Positions 1 to 7,804 are shown, counted from the first letter of the stretch. The stretch: DNA of 15,283 nt from Bacteroidota bacterium (GCA_023229405.1 JALNZH010000059.1:1-15283); one strand, 5' to 3'. Made by a program: numbers and translations. The notes: generated by a model from the sequence alone, not told the origin.

Positions 1-174
1 TGCGATATCGAAGTTGTGTAGTTTGTTTATACGACTTCCCGGTTGATTGAAATTTTTGATGTAATACGCGTCAACAAATCCTGAAACAGCTACAGGCGAT
101 GCTGGTGTTTGTCCAAATACCTTCCCAACGGTAAACAAGCAAAGCGTAAATATTGTACTAGGTATAATTTTCAT
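1..174 (-). CDS. Outer-membrane beta-barrel porin, OmpL-like (BBP2 type), N-terminal fragment
   Basis: This gene runs off the left edge, and only its first 58 codons are present. The ATG at 174 opens a Sec signal peptide (MKIIPSTIFTLCLFTVGKVFG, cleaved near residues 20-22). A short linker follows, then VSGFVDAYYIKNFNQP and SRINKLHNFDIA. The pattern 'sGFvDaYY..nfNqP' followed by 'R.h..f.i' is the typical first strand and turn of putative beta-barrel porin-2 proteins. In FCB-group genomes such porins often follow kdpC. It lies 61 bp downstream of kdpC on the same strand and is probably the last structural gene of the kdp operon, perhaps letting K+ through the outer membrane. The family call rests on about 35 mature residues, so the barrel itself is inferred. 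Confidence 0.7.
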   Translation of the reverse strand, partial: MKIIPSTIFTLCLFTVGKVFGQTPASPVAVSGFVDAYYIKNFNQPGSRINKLHNFDIA

Positions 175-214
175 TGCTTTTCTTTCTCTGTGAATGGATC
201 TTCCGAAGTTTTTA

Positions 215-228
215 AACCTTTGAAGGTT
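215..228. repeat. AACCTT-TG-AAGGTT palindrome between kdpC and the porin gene
   Basis: A perfect 6-bp inverted repeat with a 2-nt centre lies in the 61-bp spacer after kdpC. It is related to AACCTT-GCG-AAGGTT at 4984-4998 and to the longer copy at 2927-2957. On the minus strand it is followed by TAAAAAC, so it could form a weak hairpin in the kdpC-porin mRNA. Confidence 0.6.
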
Positions 229-235
229 GTTGTTT

Positions 236-817
236 TTATTTAGTTTGCAACTCATCAACCGCAAGATTCAATTTCAGCACGTTCACGCGCGGATTGCCGA
301 ACAATTTCATCTGCGGACCTTCCGTAAAATCTTCTACTAATTTTTTTAATGAAGATAATTGCATCGGATTGAAACCGCGCACTTTTGCAATACGTTCGAT
401 CTGTAGTTGTGCTGCTTCCGGAGAAATATGCGGGTCAACTCCGCTGGCAGAAGCAAAGAGCATATCTTTAGGAACGACCGTTGCCGCCGAAAGATTATTT
501 TGTAATTTAAATTGAGCAGTGCGAGCATTCGCTGAATCCTGCATTCGTTTATCGGTCGGGCCCCAATTCGTTCCGCTGGAAGGTGCAGGGTTATACCCTA
601 TTCCCGAAGGACGCGAATTAAAATATTTATCGCTCACGAATCGTTGCCCAATAAGTTCTGAACCGATAATTGTTCCGTTTTTTTCGATCATACTGCCTTT
701 TGCTTGATATGGAAACACAGCAAGCGAAAGAAACGTCATAGCCACGGGATAAATAATTCCGGTGAACACCGTCATAACCAATAACATGCGTAATGCCTGG
801 AGAATAGTAGTTTTCAT
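236..817 (-). CDS. kdpC: Potassium-transporting ATPase subunit KdpC
   Basis: KdpC is the single-span subunit of the KdpFABC K+ uptake pump and supports the KdpA channel-like subunit and the KdpB ATPase. The 193 residues match the family length. One N-terminal membrane helix (about residues 9-35) is followed by a periplasmic domain. The family motifs are present: GSELIGQRF (52-60), YFNSRPS (65-71), SSGTNWGPTD (80-89), VDPHISPEAA (127-136) and FGNPRVNVLKLN (173-184). The ATG at 817 overlaps the kdpB TGA (ATGA), which implies translational coupling and fixes the start. Confidence 0.97.
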   Translation of the reverse strand: MKTTILQALRMLLVMTVFTGIIYPVAMTFLSLAVFPYQAKGSMIEKNGTIIGSELIGQRFVSDKYFNSRPSGIGYNPAPSSGTNWGPTDKRMQDSANARTAQFKLQNNLSAATVVPKDMLFASASGVDPHISPEAAQLQIERIAKVRGFNPMQLSSLKKLVEDFTEGPQMKLFGNPRVNVLKLNLAVDELQTK

Positions 818-2907
818 ATTAACCTCAATGCTACAATAATGATGTCAATCAGTTTAATACCGATAAATGGAATGATGATGCCGCCGATTCCGTAGATAAG
901 TAAATTCCTTTGCAGAACAGAATTTGCACCCACGGCGCGATATTTCACTCCGCGTAACGCGAGCGGAATTAATGCAACAATAATTAGCGCGTTGAATATC
1001 ACGGCACTGAGTATTGCGCTTTGCGGCGACGCAAGGTTCATAATGTTCAATGCAGAAAGCGGTCCTGCGGAAAAAGAAGAAGCTGCATATAACGTTCCGA
1101 CCATTGCAGGAATGATGGCGAAATATTTCGCCACATCGTTGGCAATGCTGAATGTTGTAAGCGCACCTCGTGTCATCAGCAATTGTTTTCCAGTTTCAAC
1201 AACTTCGATCAGTTTTGTTGGATTGGAATCAAGATCAACCATATTGCCTGCTTCTCTCGCGGCTTGAGTTCCGCTATTCATCGCAATGCCAACATCTGCC
1301 TGCGCAAGTGCTGGTGCATCATTCGTGCCGTCGCCGATCATTCCGACAAGTTTACCGTTTGCCTGTTCATCACGGATCCGTTTCAGTTTATCTTCCGGTC
1401 GTGCTTCGGCAATAAAATCATCAACACCTGCTTCGGCTGCAATTGCTGCCGCAGTCAACGGATTATCGCCGGTGATCATTACTGTCTTGATTCCCATCTG
1501 TCGCAATTGTGCAAATCGTTCTTTGATTCCGCCCTTCACAACATCCTTAAGCTGAATAACGCCGAGCACTTCTTTGTTTTCTGCTACGACAAGGGGCGTA
1601 GAGCCTCTTCGAGCAATATCATCGACAACCGTTTGAACTTCTTTTGGAAAAATTCCTCCTTGTTCCGTAACAAATTTTTTAATCGCATCTGCAGAGCCTT
1701 TGCGAATGGAACGTTCAACTTTTTTTCCATCCTTTGGAAAATCGACTCCGCTCATTCGAGTCTGCGCTGAGAATGGAATAAAATGTCCGGCAACATCCGC
1801 AACATCCCTGCCGCGCAATTGATATTTTTCTTTCGCAAGAACAACGACCGATCTTCCTTCCGGCGTTTCATCCGCGAGAGAAGAAAGCTGTGCGGCGTCG
1901 GCAAGACGTTCTTCCAAAATTTTTGGAGCGGCAAAGAATTCTGTTGCCATCCTGTTGCCGAGTGTGATCGTTCCTGTTTTATCTAGAAGAAGAACATCAA
2001 CATCACCGGCAGCCTCCGCTGCGCGTCCGCTTGTTGCAATAACATTTTTACGGATAAGACGATCCATTCCGCTGATACCAATCGCACTTAACAATCCTCC
2101 GATTGTAGTGGGAATCAAACAAACCAGCAGTGCAATAAGTACCGGCAATGTTGTTAATGCACCGCCTGCTTGACCTGAAGCCTTTTCACTATATTGTACA
2201 AATGCAGGCAGCGTTGCAACCACAAGCAGAAAAATAATAGTCAACGCAGAAAGTAAAATCGTCAATGCAATTTCGTTCGGTGTCTTTTGCCGTTTCGATC
2301 CTTCAACAAGAGAAATAATTCTGTCGAGAAACGAACTGCCCGGCTCCGATGAAACTCGTATGACAATTCTGTCGCTCAACACTTTTGTTCCGCCTGTTAC
2401 GGAGCTGCGGTCGTCGCCGCTTTCACGGATGACCGGCGCAGATTCTCCGGTAATTGCAGACTCGTCGACACTTGCAATTCCTTCAATAATCACTCCGTCT
2501 GCAGGAATAACATCTCCTGCTTCACAAATAACATTGTCCCCTTTTTTTAATTGTGTGGCGGACACTGATTTTTCACCGCCGTTGGCTGTTTGGAGACGGG
2601 CAATAAGCTGTGAACGGTTTTTCTTTAACGCTTCCGCTTGTGCCTTGCCACGCCCTTCAGCAATCGCTTCGGCAAAGTTTGCAAAGAGAACGGTAAACCA
2701 AAGCCAGAGCGTTATCTGAATATTGAATGACGAGGATTCTTGAAATACGATGAATGTTGTGATAGCAGAACCGACTGCAACAACAAACATCACCGGATTT
2801 TTAACCAATAACTTTGGGTGAAATTTTTTGAAAGCGTCTTTCAGCGCTTGAATAACTATTTCACCCGATAGAAATGAAAGAGTTGATGATAATGTTTTCG
2901 AGTTCAT
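814..2907 (-). CDS. kdpB: Potassium-transporting ATPase ATP-binding subunit KdpB
   Basis: KdpB is the P-type ATPase subunit that powers K+ import through KdpA. Its 697 residues are close to the family length. All catalytic elements are visible: the actuator loop TGES (153-156), the membrane motif LIPTTIGGLLSAIG (264-277), the phosphorylation motif DKTGTIT with Asp309, the nucleotide-binding motifs FSAQTRMSG (379-387) and KGS (403-405), MITGDNP (477-483), and the hinge GDGTNDAP (525-532). Ser156 of TGES corresponds to the serine whose phosphorylation inhibits E. coli KdpB, so this control is possible. The start ATG at 2907 has AAGGAAAA upstream. The stop overlaps the kdpC start. A strong hairpin lies in the 59-bp spacer between kdpA and this gene. 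Confidence 0.98.
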   Translation of the reverse strand: MNSKTLSSTLSFLSGEIVIQALKDAFKKFHPKLLVKNPVMFVVAVGSAITTFIVFQESSSFNIQITLWLWFTVLFANFAEAIAEGRGKAQAEALKKNRSQLIARLQTANGGEKSVSATQLKKGDNVICEAGDVIPADGVIIEGIASVDESAITGESAPVIRESGDDRSSVTGGTKVLSDRIVIRVSSEPGSSFLDRIISLVEGSKRQKTPNEIALTILLSALTIIFLLVVATLPAFVQYSEKASGQAGGALTTLPVLIALLVCLIPTTIGGLLSAIGISGMDRLIRKNVIATSGRAAEAAGDVDVLLLDKTGTITLGNRMATEFFAAPKILEERLADAAQLSSLADETPEGRSVVVLAKEKYQLRGRDVADVAGHFIPFSAQTRMSGVDFPKDGKKVERSIRKGSADAIKKFVTEQGGIFPKEVQTVVDDIARRGSTPLVVAENKEVLGVIQLKDVVKGGIKERFAQLRQMGIKTVMITGDNPLTAAAIAAEAGVDDFIAEARPEDKLKRIRDEQANGKLVGMIGDGTNDAPALAQADVGIAMNSGTQAAREAGNMVDLDSNPTKLIEVVETGKQLLMTRGALTTFSIANDVAKYFAIIPAMVGTLYAASSFSAGPLSALNIMNLASPQSAILSAVIFNALIIVALIPLALRGVKYRAVGANSVLQRNLLIYGIGGIIIPFIGIKLIDIIIVALRLI

Positions 2908-2926
2908 ATTATTTTCCTTTTTGTTA

Positions 2927-2957
2927 AAACCTTGCGAAGGTTTGAAACCTTCGCAAG
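2927..2957. repeat. Long intercistronic hairpin between kdpA and kdpB
   Basis: Positions 2931-2943 (CTTGCGAAGGTTT) and 2945-2957 (AAACCTTCGCAAG) form a perfect 13-bp inverted repeat around one G at 2944. The right-hand part of the palindrome AAACCTTGCGAAGGTTT (2927-2943) is shared. It fills about half of the kdpA-kdpB spacer, just upstream of the kdpB ribosome binding site. On the minus strand the hairpin is followed by GTTTTAAC, so it could act as a partial terminator, an RNA processing site or an mRNA stability element. The role is inferred; the palindrome itself is directly visible. Confidence 0.75.
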
Positions 2958-2966
2958 ATTAAAAAA

Positions 2967-4661
2967 TTAAAATACCTGTCCGTTCAACATCAGAAAATGC
3001 TCCACGATCGGTCCCAGCACCTGTGTCGGAAAAAATGTGAGTGCACCGACGATCAAAATAGTGCCGAGAAGCAGAAGACCAAAAAGAAACGTATCGGTCG
3101 GAAATGTTCCTGATGAGAACGGTGTAATTTTTTTCTTCGCAAGAGATCCTGCGATGGCAAGCATCGGAATGATGACACCAAACCTTCCGATCAGCATATT
3201 AATTCCGAGCAGCGTATCGTAAAACGGTGTGCTTGCAGTAAGTCCGGCAAACGCACTTCCGTTGTTACCGGCAGTTGATGCGAACGCATATAAAATTTCT
3301 GAGAAACCATGAGGACCTTGATTATTCAATCCGGCTAACCCCGCTTCCGAAATACATGCAATTGCCGTGAAGATGAGGATTCCCACGCTTGGCAGAAGCA
3401 TTGCAATAGCCGCCATTCGCACTTCAAATGATTCGATCTTCTTACCGAGATATTCCGGCGTACGACCAACCATTAATCCGGCGATGAAGACCGTGAGTAA
3501 AATAAAAATCATCATTCCATACATTCCTGCGCCAACACCGCCGAAAATAATTTCTCCTAGTTTCATATTGATCATTGCAACTGCACCCGAAAGCGGCGAC
3601 ATACTGTCGTGCATTGCATTCACCGAGCCATTTGACGCATCTGTTGTTGCAACAGACCAGAGAATACTGTTTGCAACACCAAAGCGCGTTTCTTTCCCTT
3701 CCATTCCCCCCGCAACACCCGTGACGGGGTTTGTTGTATATTCTGACCACAACGAAACTGTAAGCCCGCTTGCAAACATAAAGAACATTACTCCCCACAC
3801 AACCCACGCATGGCGTTTAGCTTTTGCCATAATACCGAACGTGTACACAAGGGCAGAGGCAAGGAGAAGAAGTGAAAGCATTTCTAAAAAGTTTGTTAAT
3901 GGAGTCGGATTTTCGTACGGATACGCACTGTTCATATTAAAAAATCCACCGCCGTTTGAACCGAGTTGTTTGATAGCAACCTGTGAAGCCGCCGGACCGA
4001 GTGGAATTGTTTGCTGCGCGCCTTCAAGCGTCGTAATAGTTTGGTAACCGGAAAATGTTTGTACTGTTCCTTCGCTTACAAGTACGATCGTGAAAAGAAT
4101 AGAAAGAGGAAGCAGAACATACACAGTTGAACGAACAAGATCGGTCCAGAAATTTCCAATATCGGTTGTCGTTTTGCGTGCGATACCACGTACAAGTGCA
4201 AGCATGATAGCAATTCCTGTTGCTGCACTCACAAAATTTTGAACGGTGAGTCCGATCATTTGAACGAAATAACTCAATGTCACTTCACCCGCGTATGACT
4301 GCCAGTTCGTGTTCGTCATAAAACTGACGGCGGTATTAAACGCAAGATGCCACGATACATCCGCCAGCTGCTGCGGATTGAGAGGGAGATGTGATTGAAA
4401 AAATTGCAGGAGAAACACAACTGTAAATCCAAAAAAATTGAATGCGAGCATAGCCCACATATATGTTTTCCAGTTCATCTCTTCGTTCGGATCGATGCCC
4501 GAAAGTTTATACGTCAGCCGTTCTAACCAGCCAACAACGGGAGAGAGAAATGTTTTCTCTCCTTCAAAGATCTTTGCCATCAGTTTTCCCAATGGCGGCG
4601 TAAGCAGCAGCAACACCACTGCGTAGAATACGAGTTGAACAATTTCCGCTATAGTAATCAT
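2967..4661 (-). CDS. kdpA: Potassium-transporting ATPase subunit KdpA
   Basis: KdpA is the K+-binding, channel-like subunit of KdpFABC in the inner membrane. Its 564 residues match the family. The four pore-loop and filter regions of this K+-transporter superfamily member can be followed: TNTNWQSYAGE (116-126), GSNGGGFFNMNSAYPYENP (234-252), TTDASNGSVNAMHDSMSP (339-356) and STAGNNGSAFAG (462-473). About ten hydrophobic segments fit the known topology. The start ATG at 4661 has only a weak purine-rich upstream sequence (AAGAAAG). It lies 83 bp downstream of kdpF and 59 bp upstream of kdpB. Confidence 0.98.
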   Translation of the reverse strand: MITIAEIVQLVFYAVVLLLLTPPLGKLMAKIFEGEKTFLSPVVGWLERLTYKLSGIDPNEEMNWKTYMWAMLAFNFFGFTVVFLLQFFQSHLPLNPQQLADVSWHLAFNTAVSFMTNTNWQSYAGEVTLSYFVQMIGLTVQNFVSAATGIAIMLALVRGIARKTTTDIGNFWTDLVRSTVYVLLPLSILFTIVLVSEGTVQTFSGYQTITTLEGAQQTIPLGPAASQVAIKQLGSNGGGFFNMNSAYPYENPTPLTNFLEMLSLLLLASALVYTFGIMAKAKRHAWVVWGVMFFMFASGLTVSLWSEYTTNPVTGVAGGMEGKETRFGVANSILWSVATTDASNGSVNAMHDSMSPLSGAVAMINMKLGEIIFGGVGAGMYGMMIFILLTVFIAGLMVGRTPEYLGKKIESFEVRMAAIAMLLPSVGILIFTAIACISEAGLAGLNNQGPHGFSEILYAFASTAGNNGSAFAGLTASTPFYDTLLGINMLIGRFGVIIPMLAIAGSLAKKKITPFSSGTFPTDTFLFGLLLLGTILIVGALTFFPTQVLGPIVEHFLMLNGQVF

Positions 4662-4744
4662 AGTAATTTTCTTTCTTTTTTATTCAATGTGTAGATCGGC
4701 AAATGTCAAAAATATTACTGTGCAAAATGCCGGCTTGCCGCCCG

Positions 4745-4822
4745 TTAAAACTTTTCAGGGTAAATAAGCGTGTACGTAAGATAGCAGAGCAGAAACGCTG
4801 CAATAATTAATCCGATGATCAT
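4745..4822 (-). CDS. kdpF: KdpF, small membrane subunit of the Kdp ATPase
   Basis: A 25-codon ORF starts at ATG 4822 and ends at TAA 4745. The product is one hydrophobic helix (MIIGLIIAAFLLCYLTYTLI) ending in YPEKF. The 'YL.Y.L..PEKF' ending is the hallmark of KdpF, the lipid-like subunit that stabilises the KdpABC complex. A good ribosome site (AAAGGAA) lies 6 nt upstream. An overlapping ATG 5 nt upstream is in another frame and stops after two codons, so 4822 is the start. It is the first gene of the kdp operon, in the standard kdpF-A-B-C order. Confidence 0.9.
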   Translation of the reverse strand: MIIGLIIAAFLLCYLTYTLIYPEKF

Positions 4823-5246
4823 ATCATGTTCCTTTCTAAAGTTGACAGGAACAATTTGCCGAAGCGGATTCAAAAAGGAAATACAGAGGGGATAAAAAGG
4901 GAGAGAGAAAATATAAAAATGTTGTAAAGAAAGATTGGTATGCCCTAATTTAGTCGAACCTAAAAAAAGAGATTACAACACGTAACCTTGCGAAGGTTAT
5001 TTGCAAAACCCATAAAACCTTTGCATGGCTTTATATTTTTTAAGGGACAACTACTTATTGTGCAAATGACTCGATGCAAAATAGCATACGAATCCTTCTC
5101 AATCCTTAACAATTAATCGATGGTTATAGAAATCACCCCAAAAATCAGTTCGCAATAACAATGATTAAGGATTTTTTAAATTGGCTCAGATATTATTTCC
5201 ACGTCGAACCGAACAATTAAAAACATCGGTGTACATGAACAGATCT
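4823..5246. other. 424-bp spacer between the APC permease gene and kdpF; likely kdp leader or promoter region
   Basis: No convincing gene was found on either strand. The region is AT-rich and holds the palindrome at 4984-4998. It also holds a 9-bp inverted repeat, AATCCTTAA (5101-5109) with TTAAGGATT (5165-5173), separated by 55 nt. The octamer GTCGAACC occurs twice, near 4953 and 5203. It should contain the kdp promoter and perhaps the end of the permease transcript. I could not pick a credible -35/-10 pair or a Bacteroidota TTG/TAnnTTTG promoter by eye, and no c-di-AMP (ydaO) riboswitch consensus is visible. Confidence 0.5.
4984..4998. repeat. AACCTT-GCG-AAGGTT palindrome upstream of kdpF
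   Basis: The palindrome AACCTTGCGAAGGTT is extended by one more pair to TAACCTTGCGAAGGTTA. It lies about 160 bp upstream of the kdpF start. The 15-bp core is identical to the left part of the kdpA-kdpB spacer repeat and nearly the same as that after kdpC. It could be an operator or a dispersed intergenic repeat; the sequence alone does not decide. Confidence 0.65.
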
Positions 5247-7109
5247 CTATGTTTCTTTTGTCTTGGTGTTTCCCGGTGGACCATATTCCAACACAAAATG
5301 CAGCCTCGGAAAATATTTCGGCAAATGCGTCAAACTGAAAATCATCACACCGGTCGAAAGGCGATCGATCCAGGATGATGTCGGCCAGCCGAGATGGACA
5401 ACGATCTTTTTATGAGGAAGTTCATACTGAAGAGCATATAATATTTCCGTAATCGCCTCAAAGAGTGATTTTCCCTGATAGGCAAACCGGAAATGGTTCT
5501 GTGCAATCTTTTCGGGAATTCCTTGACGAGGATGGTACAGACTGATAAACACCGATGATTGATCTGTTATTTGATAACCAGATTCTTTAGGACGACGAAA
5601 ATAGATGTTGACCTCTTCGGCGTCAGATTCTCCCAGATGGAAAAACATTTGCAGCGGAGAATCCGTCTGTTGAATCTCCTTCTTTTCCGGAGCCCATCGT
5701 TCCGCATATTTCAATCCAACAAAAAGAAAGATTGCCGTAACGGATGACCACATAATAGTGCCATATGGTTTATGGTACCCTAAATAAAGAAAACAACTGA
5801 GCATAATGAAAAAAATAATGAGTGTTCCAATGCGAGATGTATTGTACTCAAGCGATTCTTTCGTTCCGATTTTATACCGATACAGCAGCAAACTGCCCAT
5901 ATTAATTGTAAAACTTGCTAATAAACCGATCGCGTACATTTCCGCAAGCATCATCTGATTTCCATTGGTCAGAAAAATAATGAATGTGTAGAAAATCGCA
6001 TTCCCAATATGAATTCTGTACAGCGATTGGCGTTTATTTGTTTTAATAATCCAATGAAATCCATAATGATGCGCCACACGCTCCATTAATTCACTAGAAG
6101 CAACGTATGCTGTATTTACAGCCATCATCAACAAAATACTTGCAAGAATCCCAACAATGTATCCGAATGGTACACCTCCGACCAGTTTCGCAAATTGTGT
6201 GATGAGGTCGGTTTCGTGGTGCGCAATATTAATTTTGGAAGAAAGCACGATGGCGGCAAGCACCGGGGTAAACAGACCAACGGTCCACGCAAGAAATGTA
6301 TATGCTTTTCGAATCTCTTTCCACGATTTTACCAGACTGGCAGTCTGCACAACGGATTCGATTCCGGAATACGCCAGAATGCAACTTGAAACTCCGACAA
6401 TCACCAAGAAATATCCATTAAACCAGCTGCCGGTTAACATTGTGCCGGCAACATCCGTAAAACTCTTCGATATTGTTTTAATGGATGCTATATCGGCATG
6501 AAAAATTCCGGCAAACAAGAGATTGATAAGGATGATTGCCGCAACGACGAAAATACCGAAGGTGAATTTAGCATTTTCTTTTATCCCCAAGATGTTCAAT
6601 CCGGCGATGAGCCATACAATTCCTACTTCAAAAATAAATTTGGCGGTATCCGATAAAGGAAAAAACGCCATACCATTTTCAATGGCGCTTACGGTGGATA
6701 AGCACGCCGTTAAAACGTAGTCGACAATAATAGAAGCAACCGCAATGAATGAGACGGTCGGTCCTAACACTAAGTAAGAAAAGGAATACACCCCCCCTCC
6801 ACGAATTCCATTCACTTCCAGAATTTCTGCAATTTCAATCATCCGCAACGAAAGAAATCGGATGAGGACAGAAGTAAGAATGAGGAATGCAATTGCGTTC
6901 AGTCCAATTACTCGAAACGCTTCACTGGGAGCATAAAAAATCGATGTCAGTTCGTCCATCAGCGTAATAATTCCGATGGAGAGCCAGGTCAGCCACCACT
7001 TACCACCCGAAAAATAAGAGAGTAGATCTTTTTTAGTCAGTAAATACGCAAATGTACCGACGACTAAAAAATTTAGGAGCAGAGTAAAATAGAATTGCTG
7101 ATTAAACAT
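5247..7109 (-). CDS. APC-superfamily permease with soluble C-terminal domain, possibly KimA-like
   Basis: This is a 620-residue membrane transporter with about 12 hydrophobic segments (residues 8 to 467) and a soluble C-terminal domain of about 150 residues. APC-fold signatures are visible: GGGVYSFSYLVLGP (104-117) for the broken helix 3 region, DYVLTACLSTVSAIENG (130-146), YSGIESVVQTA (247-257) and VNTAYVASSELM (331-342). The 'DYxLTxxxS' and 'NTAyxxxxxL' segments recall the KimA/YdaO potassium importers, which are also about 600 residues with a cytoplasmic tail. The position upstream of kdp, on the same strand, supports a potassium role. An amino-acid substrate remains possible. The C-terminal domain (about 470-620) is not one I can name. 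The start at ATG 7109 gives a normal first helix. Confidence 0.75.
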   Translation of the reverse strand: MFNQQFYFTLLLNFLVVGTFAYLLTKKDLLSYFSGGKWWLTWLSIGIITLMDELTSIFYAPSEAFRVIGLNAIAFLILTSVLIRFLSLRMIEIAEILEVNGIRGGGVYSFSYLVLGPTVSFIAVASIIVDYVLTACLSTVSAIENGMAFFPLSDTAKFIFEVGIVWLIAGLNILGIKENAKFTFGIFVVAAIILINLLFAGIFHADIASIKTISKSFTDVAGTMLTGSWFNGYFLVIVGVSSCILAYSGIESVVQTASLVKSWKEIRKAYTFLAWTVGLFTPVLAAIVLSSKINIAHHETDLITQFAKLVGGVPFGYIVGILASILLMMAVNTAYVASSELMERVAHHYGFHWIIKTNKRQSLYRIHIGNAIFYTFIIFLTNGNQMMLAEMYAIGLLASFTINMGSLLLYRYKIGTKESLEYNTSRIGTLIIFFIMLSCFLYLGYHKPYGTIMWSSVTAIFLFVGLKYAERWAPEKKEIQQTDSPLQMFFHLGESDAEEVNIYFRRPKESGYQITDQSSVFISLYHPRQGIPEKIAQNHFRFAYQGKSLFEAITEILYALQYELPHKKIVVHLGWPTSSWIDRLSTGVMIFSLTHLPKYFPRLHFVLEYGPPGNTKTKET

Positions 7110-7200
7110 TAGGATCCGAATACACTATGAAAAAAGTGTTCTAATGTGCCGAATATTCGCCGGAAGAAAAATATTGCAAGCATAAAAAATGTGCCGAAAA

Positions 7201-7222
7201 TTATAAAGAAGTTATAAAGAAG
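7201..7222. repeat. Tandem 11-bp duplication at the 3' end of the GNAT gene
   Basis: TTATAAAGAAG occurs twice back to back, at 7201-7211 and 7212-7222. The stop codon of the acetyltransferase gene lies in the right copy. The duplication adds a second in-phase copy in noncoding sequence just after the stop and changes nothing in the protein. Confidence 0.8.
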
Positions 7223-7727
7223 CAGGAAAACTACGTGGTAAATTGTGAACATTTAATAAAAGTTCCATATACACCACTTCATCCATTGGATTATTGTAGT
7301 ACGCAGGAATAACAGTGAATCCAAGTTTTGTATACAGAGCGCGGGCAGTTTCCATCCGTTGAAGTGTATCCAATCGCATCGTGTGATATCCGATCTCTTT
7401 TGCATCGGCAATTATTTGTTCAGTAAGAATTCTACCGATCTTTAGTTCGCGAAATTCTTGGCGGACAAACAGACGTTTCATTTCGCAAGTACCATTTTCT
7501 TCCATCGGTCGCAATGCAATACAACCGGCAATAGTATCATTACACTCCGCAAGATATAATCGTCCGTTCGGCAGAGAATATTTTCCGGGAAGAGTCGCAA
7601 GCTCCTGATCGAATCCTTGAAAGCAGAGAGAAACATTGAGCCACTGCTGATATTCAATGAATAACGTGCGGATCGTTTCTATCTGTTCAGGAGTTGTTGC
7701 AGGAAATATTTTTATATCGGCATGCAA
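7212..7727 (-). CDS. GNAT-family N-acetyltransferase
   Basis: This 171-residue protein is probably a cytoplasmic acetyl-CoA-dependent acetyltransferase; its substrate is unknown. The fold is clear: IFPATTPEQIETIRTLF (7-23) is the first strand and helix, CEMKRLFVRQEFRELKIGR (81-99) is motif A with the acetyl-CoA loop, and TARALYTKLGF (127-137) is motif B. YYNNPMDEVVYMEL (143-156) is typical of the family ending. The acetyl-CoA loop reads RELKIGR where RGLGIGR is common, so one glycine is replaced. The only suitable start is TTG at 7727, because a stop lies two codons upstream and the nearby ATG is out of frame; GGGGATG lies about 9 nt ahead of it. It is 102 bp upstream of the permease gene on the same strand. 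Confidence 0.88.
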   Translation of the reverse strand: MHADIKIFPATTPEQIETIRTLFIEYQQWLNVSLCFQGFDQELATLPGKYSLPNGRLYLAECNDTIAGCIALRPMEENGTCEMKRLFVRQEFRELKIGRILTEQIIADAKEIGYHTMRLDTLQRMETARALYTKLGFTVIPAYYNNPMDEVVYMELLLNVHNLPRSFPASL

Positions 7728-7742
7728 TATTTATCATCCCCA

Positions 7743-7804
7743 TTATCCCCCCCTTCCGGATGCACATACAAACGCACAAGGGGATAAAAAACAGCAACGT
7801 TGCT
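7743..7804 (-). promoter_or_regulatory. Structured leader region of the acetyltransferase gene
   Basis: TTATCCCC (7743-7750) is complementary to GGGGATAA (7780-7787) across 29 nt. A perfect 12-bp palindrome, AGCAACGTTGCT, lies at 7793-7804. Both are just upstream of the TTG start at 7727. A GGGGAT-containing ribosome site lies between the hairpin and the start, so the leader could fold in competing ways. The regulatory role is a guess based on position. Confidence 0.3.

Noticed and set aside
1183..1770. Open frame of 195 codons on the plus strand
   Set aside because: It is antisense to kdpB and has composition typical of a shadow frame.
3367..4047. Open frame of 226 codons on the plus strand
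   Set aside because: It is antisense to kdpA, whose motifs are unmistakable; the frame has no domain signal of its own.
4823..5246. c-di-AMP (ydaO) riboswitch upstream of kdp
   Set aside because: The conserved core of this riboswitch was looked for on the minus strand and is not present.
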